55,479 nucleotides of DNA from Bacteroidaceae bacterium (GCA_017522785.1 JAFWYF010000004.1:1-55479), one strand, 5' to 3'; positions 1-10,483 are shown, numbered from the stretch's first letter. The notes: generated from the letters alone by a model not told the origin. Made by a program: numbers and translations.

Positions 1-85
1 ATTTCTTACCGCTCTCGTTCATGGCAAGCACTTTGCTCTCCAATTTTACATTGATATACGGACCTTTTTTTAATGAACGACTCAT
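1..85 (-). CDS. rpsS: 30S ribosomal protein S19, N-terminal part (cut by window edge)
   Basis: The first 28 codons of S19 are visible, reading MSRSLKKGPYINVKLESKVL and onward; the rest lies outside the window. S19 is a small-subunit head protein that contacts S13 and 16S rRNA near the A site. The SLKKGP(Y/F) opening is the family hallmark. It starts 24 nt after the rplB stop, the expected position after L2 in the S10 operon, so it is surely co-transcribed with the ribosomal genes upstream. Confidence 0.93.
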   Translation of the reverse strand, partial: MSRSLKKGPYINVKLESKVLAMNESGKK

Positions 86-109
86 ATTATTTCAAAAATT
101 TCCTTATTA

Positions 110-934
110 TTACTTCTTTCTTCTCTCAATAATGTACTTAGTAGACTGCTTCTTGGGCGCACGAGTCTTAAGACCCTTAGAGTACAAGCCCTTACGAGAT
201 CTAGGATGACCTCCGGAAGCACGTCCTTCACCACCACCCATGGGGTGATCGACAGGGTTCATAACAACACCACGGTTGTGAGGACGACGACCCAACCAAC
301 GTGAGCGACCTGCTTTACCAGAGCTCTCGAGAGCGTGATCTGAATTACCTACTGTACCAATTGTTGCGCGACAAGTACCGAGGATACGGCGAACCTCACC
401 CGAAGGCAACTTGATTACACAGTAGTTCTCCTCACGAGACACGATTTGAGCAAAGTTACCGGCTGAGCGAACCAATGCCGCACCCTGACCGGGACGAAGT
501 TCGATGTTGTGTACTACTGTACCGATAGGAATTGACTTCAAAGGAAGTGTATTACCCAACTCGGGTGCTACGTCTGCACCTGACATCAAAACTGCGCCAA
601 CTTCCAAACCGTTAGGAGCAATTATATAACTCTTCTCGCCATCAGCATAATAAAGCAAAGCAATGCGAGCCGAACGGTTAGGATCGTACTCGATAGTTTT
701 TACTGTAGCGGGAACACCATCTTTGTTACGCTTGAAATCGATAAAACGGAATTTACGTTTATGACCGCCACCTCTGTAGCGCATTGTCATTTTACCGGTG
801 TTGTTACGACCGCCGGTAGAACGTTTACCAATTACAAGCGATTTCTCTGGTACCGAAGCAGTGATTTCATCGAAGGTACCAATAATCTTATGTCTTTGGC
901 CCGGTGTTGTAGGCTTAAATTTACGTACTGCCAT
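110..934 (-). CDS. rplB: 50S ribosomal protein L2
   Basis: Full-length L2 of 274 residues, normal for the family. L2 binds 23S rRNA at the peptidyl-transferase region and is needed for subunit association. The opening [15 protein letters not shown], the central RNA-binding OB-fold and SH3-like part (about residues 40-200), and the conserved C-terminal loop [15 protein letters not shown] are all present; that loop contains the invariant His near the catalytic centre. It follows rplW by 5 nt and precedes rpsS, the standard S10 operon order. Nothing unusual is seen. Confidence 0.98.
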   Translation of the reverse strand: MAVRKFKPTTPGQRHKIIGTFDEITASVPEKSLVIGKRSTGGRNNTGKMTMRYRGGGHKRKFRFIDFKRNKDGVPATVKTIEYDPNRSARIALLYYADGEKSYIIAPNGLEVGAVLMSGADVAPELGNTLPLKSIPIGTVVHNIELRPGQGAALVRSAGNFAQIVSREENYCVIKLPSGEVRRILGTCRATIGTVGNSDHALESSGKAGRSRWLGRRPHNRGVVMNPVDHPMGGGEGRASGGHPRSRKGLYSKGLKTRAPKKQSTKYIIERRKK

Positions 935-939
935 CTTCT

Positions 940-1230
940 TTAAATGTTACTATAAAAATCAATTGTATCGCCCTCTTTAAGTGTGACGATAGCCTTTTTA
1001 ACGGCATTTGTACGACCCTTAACAAAACCTGCTTTGGTGTAACGGCTCTTATTCTTACCCGCGTAGTTCATTGTGTTCACGTCTACTACCGTTACGTTGT
1101 ACATAGCCTCAATCTCTTTCTTAATTACCAACTTGTTAGCCTCGGGACGAACGATAAATCCGAAACGATTAAACTTATCGGTAATTGCTGTCATTTTCTC
1201 TGTAACCAGAGGTTTAATCAATACTCCCAT
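940..1230 (-). CDS. rplW: 50S ribosomal protein L23
   Basis: L23, 96 residues, a small beta-alpha-beta protein at the exit of the ribosomal tunnel, where it docks trigger factor and SRP. The start [14 protein letters not shown] matches the family signature (I-x-P-x-x-T-E-K), and the segment [18 protein letters not shown] is the basic rRNA-binding hairpin. It lies 3 nt after rplD and 5 nt before rplB, so it is tightly coupled within the ribosomal operon. Confidence 0.96.
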   Translation of the reverse strand: MGVLIKPLVTEKMTAITDKFNRFGFIVRPEANKLVIKKEIEAMYNVTVVDVNTMNYAGKNKSRYTKAGFVKGRTNAVKKAIVTLKEGDTIDFYSNI

Positions 1231-1233
1231 TGT

Positions 1234-1872
1234 TTACGCCTCCTTATTTGTTAATGTATTGTTAATAATTTCTAGAGAACCCTCAGTTATAACCAAAACA
1301 TCAGCGTCCATAATCACGTAAGTGTTTATGTCCGAAGCTGTTGAAACTTTTGTTCTCTGCAAATTACGAGCTGACAAATATACGTTTTTATTATTAGATG
1401 GCAAAACAAACAGTTGTTTTCTTTCAGAAACATTAAGTTTATTTAACATCTCAACAAAAACTTTTGTGCTCGGAGCCTCGTAGTTGAAGTCCTCAACAAC
1501 AACGATTGCGTTCTCAAGAGCCTTCTGAGAAAGAGCAGATTTGCGAGCAAGCTGCTTAACTTTCTTGTTAAGTTTGAAACGATAATCGCGAGGTTTGGGA
1601 CCGAATACACGTGCACCACCTACCAAAAGAGGAGAGTTGATATCACCACGACGAGCACCACCGCCACCTTTCTGACGGCCAAGTTTACGGGTTGAACCCG
1701 ACATCTCGCTTCTCTCTTTTGACTTGTGTGTTCCCTGACGTTGGTTGGCAAGATACTGTCTAACGTCCATGTATACTACATGCTCGTTAGGCTGGATGCC
1801 GAAGACAGATTCGTCCAACGTAACCTTTCTTCCGGTGTTTTCACCATTTATATTTAATACGCTGACTTCCAT
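1234..1872 (-). CDS. rplD: 50S ribosomal protein L4
   Basis: L4, 212 residues. The long internal loop (around residues 45-100, with [15 protein letters not shown] and [11 protein letters not shown]) is the extension that lines the nascent-peptide tunnel and the site where macrolide-resistance changes occur. The globular Rossmann-like domain follows. Its ATG overlaps the rplC stop by one base (TAATG), which suggests translational coupling. In E. coli, L4 is the autoregulator of the S10 operon; whether this holds in Bacteroidota cannot be told from the sequence. Confidence 0.97.
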   Translation of the reverse strand: MEVSVLNINGENTGRKVTLDESVFGIQPNEHVVYMDVRQYLANQRQGTHKSKERSEMSGSTRKLGRQKGGGGARRGDINSPLLVGGARVFGPKPRDYRFKLNKKVKQLARKSALSQKALENAIVVVEDFNYEAPSTKVFVEMLNKLNVSERKQLFVLPSNNKNVYLSARNLQRTKVSTASDINTYVIMDADVLVITEGSLEIINNTLTNKEA

Positions 1873-2489
1873 TATTTCTCAACTATTACGATTGAACCAT
1901 TGTAACCCGGAACAGAACCCTTAATAACCAAAAGGTTGTGCTCAGGAATTACTTTTAACACCTGAAGGTTGTGTGTAGTAACACGAGCGTTACCCATTTG
2001 ACCACCCATGCGAAGTCCTTTGAATACCTTTGCAGGATAAGAACATGCACCGATAGAACCCGGTTTACGCGCTCTGTTGTGCTGACCGTGAGTAGCCTGA
2101 CCTACACCACCGAAATTGTGTCTTTTAACAACACCCTGGAAACCTCTACCTTTAGAAGTACCGGTTACTGTAACATAAGCGGTATCAGCGAAGAGATCCA
2201 CTGTAACTACATCGCCCAGTTTGAGCTCTGTATCAAAATCCTTGAACTCGGCCAAGTGTCTCTTGGGAGTTACGCCGGCTTTTTTGAAGTGTCCGAGAAG
2301 AGGCTGATTAACGCGACTCTCTTTTTGCTCCTGAAAACCTACCTGAACAGCCTCATAGCCATCGTTCTCGATAGTTTTCACCTGTGTAACTGCGCAAGGA
2401 CCTGCTTCGATAACAGTGCATGGTATGTTTTTACCATCGGCACTGAAAACGGACATCATTCCGATTTTTTTTCCTAATAATCCTGGCAT
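1872..2489 (-). CDS. rplC: 50S ribosomal protein L3
   Basis: L3, 205 residues, an early assembly protein reaching into the peptidyl-transferase centre. The start [15 protein letters not shown] and the central signature [15 protein letters not shown], followed by [15 protein letters not shown], are diagnostic. The residues GGVGQATHG correspond to the loop whose Gln can be methylated in other bacteria. It follows rpsJ after 40 nt and overlaps rplD by one base. No anomaly. Confidence 0.97.
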   Translation of the reverse strand: MPGLLGKKIGMMSVFSADGKNIPCTVIEAGPCAVTQVKTIENDGYEAVQVGFQEQKESRVNQPLLGHFKKAGVTPKRHLAEFKDFDTELKLGDVVTVDLFADTAYVTVTGTSKGRGFQGVVKRHNFGGVGQATHGQHNRARKPGSIGACSYPAKVFKGLRMGGQMGNARVTTHNLQVLKVIPEHNLLVIKGSVPGYNGSIVIVEK

Positions 2490-2529
2490 TTCAGTTTAAT
2501 TTTAATAATTTATAAAAAAGTTAATTGTA

Positions 2530-2835
2530 TTAGACTTTGATTTCTACCTCTACACCGCTGGGCAACTCAAGCTTCATCAAAGCATCTACTGTTTTAGCTG
2601 TTGAACTGTAGATGTCGATAAGTCTCTTGAAAGAAGAGAGTTGGAACTGCTCACGCGACTTCTTATTAACGAAAGTCGAACGGTTTACTGTAAAGATACG
2701 TTTGTGTGTAGGCAAAGGTATAGGACCGCTTACGATTGCACCTGTAGCCTTAACTGTCTTAACGATTTTCTCAGCTGATTTATCAACCAAGTTGTGATCG
2801 TAAGATTTTAGTTTGATTCTAATTTTTTGACTCAT
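2530..2835 (-). CDS. rpsJ: 30S ribosomal protein S10 / NusE
   Basis: S10, 101 residues, a 30S head protein that also serves as transcription antitermination factor NusE. The start [18 protein letters not shown] and the motif [20 protein letters not shown] are diagnostic. It is the first gene of the classical S10 block, but here it lies 74 nt downstream of fusA, with a 12-bp hairpin in the gap (2868-2903). Str and S10 genes therefore form one block without tuf between them, the usual Bacteroidota arrangement. Confidence 0.97.
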   Translation of the reverse strand: MSQKIRIKLKSYDHNLVDKSAEKIVKTVKATGAIVSGPIPLPTHKRIFTVNRSTFVNKKSREQFQLSSFKRLIDIYSSTAKTVDALMKLELPSGVEVEIKV

Positions 2836-2867
2836 GTCTTTTTAATTATTTATAAATGTTTTTAATT

Positions 2868-2903
2868 GCCTGTCGGTTAAGAGTCATTCGCTAACCGACA
2901 GGC
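2868..2903 (-). promoter_or_regulatory. Intercistronic hairpin between fusA and rpsJ
   Basis: A perfect 12-bp inverted repeat (GCCTGTCGGTTA, 12-nt loop, TAACCGACAGGC) fills most of the 74-nt gap between fusA and rpsJ. On the coding (minus) strand the hairpin is followed by an A-rich stretch rather than a T tract, so it does not look like a simple intrinsic terminator. It could be an RNA-processing or stability element, or a regulatory leader for the S10 genes; this is inference. Confidence 0.6.
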
Positions 2904-2909
2904 TTTATT

Positions 2910-5003
2910 TTACTTTTTAAGTTCTTCCAAGATTGTCTTGGCGAGTGATGCGCTCACCTGATCGTGGTGGTCGTAAACCATTGAAGATGTTGCACGACCC
3001 GATGTGATGGTACGCAATGATGTTACATAACCGAACATCTCTGCAAGGGGTACCATTGCCTTAACAATACGAGCACCTGTACGGCTGGTCTCGAAACCTT
3101 GTACCAAACCACGACGTTTGTTCAAGTCGGCAATTACATCACCCATGCTCTCCTCGGGTGTTACAACCTCGAGTTTCATGATAGGCTCGAGCAATACGGG
3201 GTTTGCTTTCAAACATGCGTTCTTGTAAGCCTGAATTGCACAAACCTCGAAAGACAACTGGTCGGAATCGACAGCGTGGAATGCACCATCGAGAAGTGTT
3301 ACCTTCAACGACTCCATAGGATAGCCTGCGAGAACACCGGCTTTGAGCGCTGTCTGGAAACCTTTCTGTACAGAAGGAATAAACTCCTTAGGCACGTTAC
3401 CACCCTTAACCTCGTTAAGGAACTGCAAGTTACCCTCTTTGAAGTCTTCGTCTGCAGGACCAACAGAAACAACGATGCGAGCATATTTACCCTTACCACC
3501 GGTCTGTTTCTTATATGTCTCATCAACCTCAACAGTACCTGTGATTGCCTCTTTGTAACTAACCTGAGGTTTACCTTGGTTACACTCAACGTTGAACTCA
3601 CGTTTCAAACGGTCAACGATAATCTCCAAGTGAAGCTCACCCATACCTGAGATGATTGTCTGACCAGACTGCTCATCTGTTTTAACAGTAAATGTAGGAT
3701 CCTCCTCTGCAAGTTTTGCAAGACCGTTAGCAAGTTTGTCGAGGTCTTTCTGAGTTTTAGGCTCAACAGCGATAGAGATAACGGGATCGGGGAACGACAT
3801 TGACTCGAGTATAATAGGTGCATCCTCATCACAAAGTGTATCACCGGTACGAACATCCTTCAAACCGATTACTGCACCGATATCACCGGCACCGAGAACC
3901 TCTATAGGATTTTGCTTGTTAGAGTGCATCTGGAACATACGAGAGATGCGCTCTTTGCGTCCTGAACGTGTATCGAAGATATATGAACCTGAATCGAGTT
4001 TACCTGAGTATACACGAACATAAATCAAACGACCAACGAAGGGGTTTGTCGCAATTTTGAACACGAGAGCCGATGTCTTGTCTTCCTCGCTGGGACGACG
4101 TGTCTCAATCTCGTCTGTTTTGGGGTTCATACCCTCAACAGCGGGAGTATCCAAAGGTGAAGGCAAGAATGCGCAAACAAAGTCGAGCAAAGGCTGAACA
4201 CCTTTATTCTTAAATGAAGAACCACAAGTCATAGGAGTAATCTCCATTGCAAGTGTACCCTTACGTATTGCTGCGATTATCTCCTCTTCGGTGATGCTGT
4301 CGGGATCCTCAAGAACCTTCATCATCAACTCCTCATCGTAGTCTGCAGCCTTCTCGAGAAGGTGCTCACGCCACTGATTAGCCTCGCTAACCAACTCTGC
4401 AGGAATTTCCTCAACTGTATAATCGAGGCTGCCATCTCTATAAACGAGAGCCTTCATTCTGATGAGGTCTACAACTCCAAGGAATTTCTCCTCTGAACCG
4501 ATAGGAATTGTTACAGGGCAAGGATTAGCTCCAAGAATCTCCTTCATCTGACGCATTACAGAGAAGTAGTCTGCACCTGAACGGTCCATCTTATTAACGT
4601 ATGCAATACGAGGAACATTATACTTGTCAGCCTGACGCCATACAGTCTCTGACTGAGGCTCAACACCACCTACTGCACAGAATGCAGCGATAGCACCGTC
4701 GAGCACACGCAAAGAACGCTCAACCTCAGCTGTAAAGTCTACGTGTCCCGGAGTGTCAATCAAGTTAAACTTGTACTGTTGATCTTTCCATTTCCAGAAA
4801 GTTGTTGTAGCAGCAGAGGTAATTGTGATACCACGCTCCTGCTCCTGCTCCATCCAGTCCATTGTAGCAGCACCGTCGTGTACCTCACCAATTTTGTGAG
4901 AAAGACCTGTGTAGAACAATATACGCTCCGATGTAGTAGTTTTACCAGCATCGATGTGAGCACTAATACCGATATTACGGGTAAATTGAAGTTCGTTTGC
5001 CAT
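2910..5003 (-). CDS. fusA: Translation elongation factor G
   Basis: EF-G, 697 residues: the GTPase that drives translocation of tRNA and mRNA on the ribosome and, with RRF, recycles ribosomes. G-domain motifs are clear: AHIDAGKT (residues 15-22), the switch segment [15 protein letters not shown] (83-90) and NKMD (137-140). Domains II to V follow, with the domain IV/V signatures [11 protein letters not shown] and [19 protein letters not shown] near the C-terminus. It lies 19 nt after rpsG in the str block. Bacteroidota often carry a second fusA-like gene, but this one sits in the housekeeping position. Confidence 0.98.
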   Translation of the reverse strand: MANELQFTRNIGISAHIDAGKTTTSERILFYTGLSHKIGEVHDGAATMDWMEQEQERGITITSAATTTFWKWKDQQYKFNLIDTPGHVDFTAEVERSLRVLDGAIAAFCAVGGVEPQSETVWRQADKYNVPRIAYVNKMDRSGADYFSVMRQMKEILGANPCPVTIPIGSEEKFLGVVDLIRMKALVYRDGSLDYTVEEIPAELVSEANQWREHLLEKAADYDEELMMKVLEDPDSITEEEIIAAIRKGTLAMEITPMTCGSSFKNKGVQPLLDFVCAFLPSPLDTPAVEGMNPKTDEIETRRPSEEDKTSALVFKIATNPFVGRLIYVRVYSGKLDSGSYIFDTRSGRKERISRMFQMHSNKQNPIEVLGAGDIGAVIGLKDVRTGDTLCDEDAPIILESMSFPDPVISIAVEPKTQKDLDKLANGLAKLAEEDPTFTVKTDEQSGQTIISGMGELHLEIIVDRLKREFNVECNQGKPQVSYKEAITGTVEVDETYKKQTGGKGKYARIVVSVGPADEDFKEGNLQFLNEVKGGNVPKEFIPSVQKGFQTALKAGVLAGYPMESLKVTLLDGAFHAVDSDQLSFEVCAIQAYKNACLKANPVLLEPIMKLEVVTPEESMGDVIADLNKRRGLVQGFETSRTGARIVKAMVPLAEMFGYVTSLRTITSGRATSSMVYDHHDQVSASLAKTILEELKK

Positions 5004-5022
5004 CTTCTTATAGTGTTACGGA

Positions 5023-5499
5023 TTAGAAACGGAAATGTGCAAAAGCACGGTTAGCCTCAGCCATACGGTGCATATCTTCCTTACGTTTGTAAGCACCACC
5101 CTGGTTGTTATATGCATCCATAATCTCACCACAGAGTTTCTCAGACATAGATTTACCACCGCGTTTGCGAGCGAAGAGAATCATGTTCTTCATTGAGATA
5201 GACTCTTTACGGTCGGGACGAATTTCAGTAGGAACTTGGAATGTTGCACCACCGATACGACGCGATTTAACCTCTACTTTAGGAGTGATGTTCTCCAAAG
5301 CCTGTTTCCAAATCTCAAGGGGAGTCTTCTCCTCGTTCTTCATTTTAGCAGAAACAAGGTCAAGAGCACCATAGAAAATTGTGTACGAAATGTTTTTCTT
5401 TCCGTCATACATCAGATGGTTAACGAACTTAGATACCATCTGATCGTTGTAAACGGGATCCGGAAGGACCACGCGTTTTTTTGGTTTTGCTTTTCTCAT
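5023..5499 (-). CDS. rpsG: 30S ribosomal protein S7
   Basis: S7, 158 residues, a primary 16S rRNA binder that nucleates assembly of the 30S head and lies beside the E site. [19 protein letters not shown] at the start, the motif [16 protein letters not shown], and [15 protein letters not shown] followed by [17 protein letters not shown] are characteristic. A 188-nt spacer separates it from rpsL; no gene is visible in that spacer, only a weak AAGCC/GGCTT repeat. It is followed by fusA after 19 nt. Confidence 0.97.
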   Translation of the reverse strand: MRKAKPKKRVVLPDPVYNDQMVSKFVNHLMYDGKKNISYTIFYGALDLVSAKMKNEEKTPLEIWKQALENITPKVEVKSRRIGGATFQVPTEIRPDRKESISMKNMILFARKRGGKSMSEKLCGEIMDAYNNQGGAYKRKEDMHRMAEANRAFAHFRF

Positions 5500-5687
5500 T
5501 TTGAAAATTTAATGTTTTGTTTGGGGCTGCGTTATTGCAATTCTTCAACGTCTCCACCGAGACATTTACTCAACCTTTATAACTTATTCCAACAAACCAA
5601 AACGGTTATTTAAATATGTAAGTTCGAGATTGCATTCCTTTTATTTACAAGCCGGAACATCTCATCGCAAGGCTTGATAACTTTAAA

Positions 5688-6068
5688 TTACTTTTTAGCT
5701 TTAGGACGTTTTGCACCGTATTTAGAACGACGCTGTGTGCGGTTAGCAACACCTGCAGTATCCAATGTACCGCGAATGATGTGATAACGTACACCGGGAA
5801 GGTCTTTAACACGACCACCACGTACTAACACGATTGAGTGCTCCTGAAGGTTGTGACCCTCACCTGGAATGTAAGAGTTAACCTCCTTTTGGTTCGTCAA
5901 GCGAACACGAGCAACTTTTCTCATTGCAGAGTTAGGTTTCTTAGGTGTGGTTGTATATACACGAACGCAAACACCACGACGCTGCGGACAGTTGTCGAGT
6001 GCAGGCGACTTGCTCTTCTCAACCAATACCTCTCTGCCTTTTCTTACTAATTGCTGAATTGTAGGCAT
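5688..6068 (-). CDS. rpsL: 30S ribosomal protein S12
   Basis: S12, 126 residues, the decoding-centre protein and first gene of the ribosomal block. [33 protein letters not shown] (residues 27-46) and [13 protein letters not shown] (84-96) are the conserved parts. The lysines of TPKKPNS and the VKDLPG loop, where streptomycin-resistance changes fall, carry the ordinary residues. A perfect -7 element lies about 80 nt upstream (6150-6157). Confidence 0.98.
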   Translation of the reverse strand: MPTIQQLVRKGREVLVEKSKSPALDNCPQRRGVCVRVYTTTPKKPNSAMRKVARVRLTNQKEVNSYIPGEGHNLQEHSIVLVRGGRVKDLPGVRYHIIRGTLDTAGVANRTQRRSKYGAKRPKAKK

Positions 6069-6149
6069 TTTTGATTAATTTTTTAGTTATTATTTATATT
6101 ATTTTAATTATTTTCCTTATTATAAAGCGCAGTTGCACTTTTCGGCTTG

Positions 6150-6157
6150 CAAAGATA
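6150..6157 (-). promoter_or_regulatory. -7 promoter element of the str/S10 operon
   Basis: TATCTTTG on the minus strand, a perfect match to the Bacteroidota -7 consensus TAnnTTTG and followed by C as often seen. No matching -33 TTTG is obvious at the usual 19-21 nt spacing. Expected transcription start is near 6143, giving a leader of about 75 nt before rpsL. Confidence 0.6.
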
Positions 6158-6392
6158 GACATTATTTTTATAATAAAAAAGCGTTTAAATCTTTTTTCTC
6201 CATTTCGGTGGATTTTAACTGCCTACAAGGGCTGTTTAGAGGCACAAAAAAGCAAATTTTAACATTTTTTATGCTTTTTAGATTCCTAAACAACATAAAA
6301 ACGATGAATTTTACTTGCAAACTAAGCAATATATAACAGCCGGCAAATCATAAAAATTCATAAAACATATATACTATTATTTAGAATTATTT

Positions 6393-6400
6393 TATATTTG
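6393..6400 (+). promoter_or_regulatory. -7 promoter element of the T9SS cargo/sulfatase pair
   Basis: TATATTTG followed by C matches the TAnnTTTG consensus exactly. Transcription would start near 6407, giving a leader of about 75 nt before the ATG at 6482. It helps to choose that ATG over an in-frame ATG at 6398 that lies within the element. A -33 TTTG is not evident. Confidence 0.6.
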
Positions 6401-6481
6401 CGACTGGCAGTATGCGTACAAATCTACGAGACACCATCCAAACCAAAAGAAGATTATAGTACTATACCTTATTTATATATT

Positions 6482-8932
6482 ATGAAAAAATTTACTTTAC
6501 TGACATATTTCACATTTCTACTGCTCACACTGCAACCAATAGTGGCACAAGAGAACATTGAAATAAGATTTAACAGAACAGATGCATCGAATGCATCTGC
6601 AACAGTTACAGACGGGAATGGCATTGCAATCGAGGGCGCAACAGCGACAATTGCTCTTTCGGGCAGTACATCTATTTGGAAAAGCAATGGAGAACTTGCA
6701 ACATCAACAAATGTTATTTGCCCCGATGTTAATGCAAACACCAACCCAACTATCGAGATGACTGTTACAATTAATGGTCTTGGTAGCAAAAAACTAACAT
6801 CTTTGGGTTTGGACATCCACGCATTAAACAGCAGTGGTAATCATCAGTTAAATGGAAGTAATGAACCCGACCGCCATTGGAACGTAGATGTTAAGGCAAA
6901 TGATACATCATTTGCTTCTTACACAGACTTGGAGATTGCAAGAGGATGTGTAACAGATGGTGTTACACACAAAATGCACAATGCTGAGAATGTAACAGCT
7001 ACAGAGGTTACAGACCCATTGACTCTAAAACTCACAATTGGTAAAGGCAGTAATAACGGTGGTTGCTTCTTTGGCTTGGAGAAAATAGTACTTGGTACAG
7101 GCGAAGAGGGCGAATCTAAACCCGAGACAACTCTTCCAGATGTAGACGAAAATGCAGGCAAGATTTACATTATATCATGGAAAAACACCGGTGGCAACTA
7201 CATTACAGAGAGCGACAACCACAAAATGGTTGTTGATGGCTACAGTGTTACCAAACGTCAATTCTGGCAGTTTATACCATCGGGCAAGGAGAACTGTTTT
7301 TATATACGCAACACCGCTACCAACCGATATATAGGTAGTTGCAATCTTACTCCTGCTTCGGCTTCAAAAATTTATACAACCACAGAGCCTGTAGAATATT
7401 ATGTAGGAAAAACCAGTGCAACAAGTGGTGAAAATGCAAATTGCTGGTATTTCAGTTCCACCGATTGTACCGATTACGACAAAGAGGCAAATGGGCCACG
7501 TGCTCTTAACAAGGACGGAGCATCGAGCGACGTAATTACATGGCAAGCCGGAACAAGCAGAGTTGGTTCATATTGGCAACTGACAGAGACAACTGACCTT
7601 TACGAACTTCGCCCATTTGATGCAGGCGAAGAAATAGGTACAATTGTCGCAAGCTACTATATAAAGAGCAAAAATGGTTCTTACCTTACTATTAATGAGA
7701 ATGCATTGTCTTTAACAGAGCCCGACATTTACAACGATAGCCAAGAATGGTATTTTGTTGGAGTATTAAACAGCAACGGTTGGCAAATTGCATCGGTTGC
7801 AAGCCCTGCAGTTACAGTTGGCTTACAAGAGGAGAATATTATTGTGAGCGAGAGCAATACAAGCAGATGGAAAGTAAAGGCAAGCAAAGAGAATAAAGGC
7901 TATTTCTATTTTGTAAACAAGGACGATGAAACCATTACCCTTTCTGTCGATGGAGAGAGCCTGTTCCAATTCGAAAAGATACGTAGTGCCTATTCACGCG
8001 CACAACAGATATACAACAACCCATGTGGTAGCGCAGGCAACAATTATATTACATCACTGACTGTTGCAGGCGAGGATGTATTGGGCAAACTAACATATAG
8101 CACCGATGCTAAACCATCGAGCTGGCATGTTATTCACAGCAAAGACAAAGCATGCGTTGCTATAGGAAAAGAATTCAACATGGAAGCAACACTCTCATCA
8201 AGCCCGGCAAGCGACCTTCTCGTTAATGCCTATTTCGATTGGAACTGCGACGGGGTATTTGAGACAACTGAGAACTTAACACTTAACGGTCAAAAAGCAA
8301 CATGCTCTGCCACTGTACCAACATGGGCAAAAGAGAAACAGAGCCGTATGCGTATAAGAGTAAACCAAAGCGGACTTGACCTTGCAGAAGACGATGTAGA
8401 GGGCTTTGTATATGACTTTAATATAATTGTTGCCCAGCCACAAACAATGCGCACAGTAACAACAACTGCAAACGAAGGAATTCGTGGTACAACATCCTTA
8501 TCGGCACAAGCAAAAGAGTATGCTTATGGCACAACACTCACTGCAACGGCAACTCCAATAGGAAACAGCAATTTCATTTGCTGGCGCGAGGGAGCAACCG
8601 TTGTATCTACCGAAGCAGAATACACATTCACCGTAGATCATAACATTAAACTTACAGCATATTTCTCACCCAACACCGACGAGGATAGTTATACAGCAAT
8701 AACTGCAGCGACTACCGATGAAGAGATTACAATTGAGCAACAGAACAATACATTAGTAGTTCTGAGTAGTTGCGAGATAAAGAACTTTGCATTATACACA
8801 ATAAACGCTACACTCGTTGCAAAGACAAACAGCAACATATTGAGTACAAGCAGTTTGAGCGAAGGTGTATATATTGCCAGAGTAACAACTGCCAACGGCT
8901 ACAAAAACCTTAAGGTATATATTAAGAAATAA
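6482..8932 (+). CDS. Secreted multidomain protein with T9SS type A sorting tail (GEVED and InlB-like repeat)
   Basis: 816 residues from the ATG at 6482, chosen because it opens a signal peptide (MKKFTLLTYFTFLLLTL, cleavage likely near VAQ, residue 23) and because the earlier ATG lies inside the promoter. Visible parts: a beta-rich N-terminal region (25-210); two stretches with Trp/Gln-rich, ricin-like carbohydrate-binding character (about 225-370 and 385-500); a GEVED-type domain (about 575-650, FDWNCDGVFETTE and DDVEGFVYDFNI); an InlB B-repeat-like domain (657-728); and a C-terminal domain of about 65 residues ending SEGVYIARVTTANGYKNLKV, typical of T9SS type A sorting signals. It is probably exported to the cell surface or medium. 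The sulfatase gene follows after 33 nt, so both may act on the same glycan or glycoprotein. Its substrate is unknown. Confidence 0.8.
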   Translation: MKKFTLLTYFTFLLLTLQPIVAQENIEIRFNRTDASNASATVTDGNGIAIEGATATIALSGSTSIWKSNGELATSTNVICPDVNANTNPTIEMTVTINGLGSKKLTSLGLDIHALNSSGNHQLNGSNEPDRHWNVDVKANDTSFASYTDLEIARGCVTDGVTHKMHNAENVTATEVTDPLTLKLTIGKGSNNGGCFFGLEKIVLGTGEEGESKPETTLPDVDENAGKIYIISWKNTGGNYITESDNHKMVVDGYSVTKRQFWQFIPSGKENCFYIRNTATNRYIGSCNLTPASASKIYTTTEPVEYYVGKTSATSGENANCWYFSSTDCTDYDKEANGPRALNKDGASSDVITWQAGTSRVGSYWQLTETTDLYELRPFDAGEEIGTIVASYYIKSKNGSYLTINENALSLTEPDIYNDSQEWYFVGVLNSNGWQIASVASPAVTVGLQEENIIVSESNTSRWKVKASKENKGYFYFVNKDDETITLSVDGESLFQFEKIRSAYSRAQQIYNNPCGSAGNNYITSLTVAGEDVLGKLTYSTDAKPSSWHVIHSKDKACVAIGKEFNMEATLSSSPASDLLVNAYFDWNCDGVFETTENLTLNGQKATCSATVPTWAKEKQSRMRIRVNQSGLDLAEDDVEGFVYDFNIIVAQPQTMRTVTTTANEGIRGTTSLSAQAKEYAYGTTLTATATPIGNSNFICWREGATVVSTEAEYTFTVDHNIKLTAYFSPNTDEDSYTAITAATTDEEITIEQQNNTLVVLSSCEIKNFALYTINATLVAKTNSNILSTSSLSEGVYIARVTTANGYKNLKVYIKK

Positions 8933-8965
8933 CACTTTTGTAAAAAAACAAAAAACTTCATAGAT

Positions 8966-10483
8966 ATGAACAACAATAAATTATTACTATTTGGTTGCGG
9001 TCTGTTGGCTTCGGCGACAGTACAAGCACAAGAGGCACAGAAACCTAATATAATATATATAATGTGCGACGACCTTGGTTATGCCGATGTAGGTTGTTAC
9101 GGACAACAATATATTAGCACTCCAAACCTTGACCGTATGGCCGCAGAGGGCATGCGTTTTACTCAAGCGTATGCAGGAAGCCCTGTAAGTGCTCCTTCAC
9201 GTGCCACATTCATGACCGGACAGCACACAGGACACACACATGTCAGAGGCAACAAAGAGTATTGGCCCAATTCAGGTTCTGTAACTTATGGTAAAAACAC
9301 CGACTACGCTCGCGTGGGCCAAGAGCCATATACAACAGACCACAAAATTATCCCCGAGATAATGAAAGCTGAAGGCTACACAACCGGCATGTTTGGTAAA
9401 TGGGCCGGTGGCTACGAAGGTTCGCAAAGTACACCCGACAAGCGTGGCATAGACGAATATTATGGATTTATTTGCCAATTCCAAGCACACCTCTATTACC
9501 CCAATTTCCTAAATGCATATAGCAGAGATGGTGGCGACACTGAAGTTCGTCGTGAAATATTGGAGAACAATATAAACTATGCAATGCATGGCAACGATTA
9601 CAAGAACCGAAAAGACTACTCTGCCGACCTCATTCACCAAAGAGCAATGGCATGGATAGACAAACAAACCAATGAGAAGCCTTTCCTAGGTATATTTACA
9701 TATACACTCCCCCATGCAGAATTGGCACAGCCCGAGGATTCAATATTCAGAGCATACCAAGGGACATTCTGCACAGAAAAAAGTTACGGAGGAGATGCCG
9801 GTTCACGCTACAACCCAACAGATTGCGGACACCAGCAGTTTGCAGCAATGGTAACCCGTCTCGATACATACGTAGGAGAAATTCTTGATAAACTTAAAGA
9901 GAAAGGGTTTGACAAGAACACTTTGGTACTCTTCACAAGCGACAACGGCCCTCACACTGAAGGCGGTGCCGACCCCGATTATTTTAATACAGAAAGATTG
10001 CTACGTGGAACAAAACGTTCTACCACAGAAGGTGGTATTCGCGTACCCTTTATCGCATGGTGGCCGGGCGTTGTAGAGGCAGGTAGCGTAAACGACCATC
10101 AATTGGCTTTCTACGATATGATGCCCACATTCTGCGAGCTTGCAGGTGTTGAAAATTATGTAGAAAAGTACAAGAACCCCAACTTGGAGAATGACTATTT
10201 CGACGGTATATCTATTGTACCTACATTGATAGGCAAAGGCCAACAGGAAAAACATGAGTTCCTATATTGGGAGTTCCACGAAACAGATATGATGGCTTTG
10301 CGCATGGATAATTGGAAGTTAGTTGTAGAAAAGGGTAATTGCTACCTATACGACCTAGCGAATGACCTACACGAGGATAAAAATATTGCTTCGCAGTATC
10401 CGGAGATTGTAGACAAGATGAAGACGATACTCAAACGTGAGCACACCAATAGTTCGCTCTTCCAAGTAACTTTACCACAATAA
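8966..10483 (+). CDS. Sulfatase, serine-type (arylsulfatase family S1)
   Basis: 505 residues with a signal peptide ending near AQAQE (about residue 22). It hydrolyses sulfate esters, probably from glycans, in the periplasm or at the surface. Active-site features: the metal pair D35-D36 (YIMCDDLGYADVG); the maturation motif S75-A-P-S-R79 followed by TFMTG, in which S75 would be converted to formylglycine; K145 (GMFGKW); H250 (LPHAE); and D326-N327 with H330 (SDNGPH). Because the modified residue is Ser rather than Cys, it needs an anaerobic radical SAM maturase (anSME), which is not in this window. It is co-directional with the preceding secreted protein and ends within a long palindromic terminator. 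The sulfated substrate cannot be told from the sequence. Confidence 0.93.
   Translation: MNNNKLLLFGCGLLASATVQAQEAQKPNIIYIMCDDLGYADVGCYGQQYISTPNLDRMAAEGMRFTQAYAGSPVSAPSRATFMTGQHTGHTHVRGNKEYWPNSGSVTYGKNTDYARVGQEPYTTDHKIIPEIMKAEGYTTGMFGKWAGGYEGSQSTPDKRGIDEYYGFICQFQAHLYYPNFLNAYSRDGGDTEVRREILENNINYAMHGNDYKNRKDYSADLIHQRAMAWIDKQTNEKPFLGIFTYTLPHAELAQPEDSIFRAYQGTFCTEKSYGGDAGSRYNPTDCGHQQFAAMVTRLDTYVGEILDKLKEKGFDKNTLVLFTSDNGPHTEGGADPDYFNTERLLRGTKRSTTEGGIRVPFIAWWPGVVEAGSVNDHQLAFYDMMPTFCELAGVENYVEKYKNPNLENDYFDGISIVPTLIGKGQQEKHEFLYWEFHETDMMALRMDNWKLVVEKGNCYLYDLANDLHEDKNIASQYPEIVDKMKTILKREHTNSSLFQVTLPQ

Larger units (their letters stand above)
6069..6481. other. Divergent intergenic region between rpsL and the T9SS cargo gene
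   Basis: About 410 nt, AT-rich, without a credible gene. It holds two oppositely directed promoters: a TATCTTTG -7 element for the ribosomal operon (6150-6157, minus strand) and a TATATTTG element for the secreted-protein gene (6393-6400, plus strand). A reading frame that would extend the downstream gene upstream to 6398 begins inside the -7 element and is therefore not credible as translated sequence. Confidence 0.6.

Noticed and set aside
6277-6297. Similarity of TAGATTCCTAAACA here to TAGATACCTAAACA near 16520 as a shared regulatory site
   Set aside because: Short, AT-rich and found only twice by eye; not enough to call a motif.
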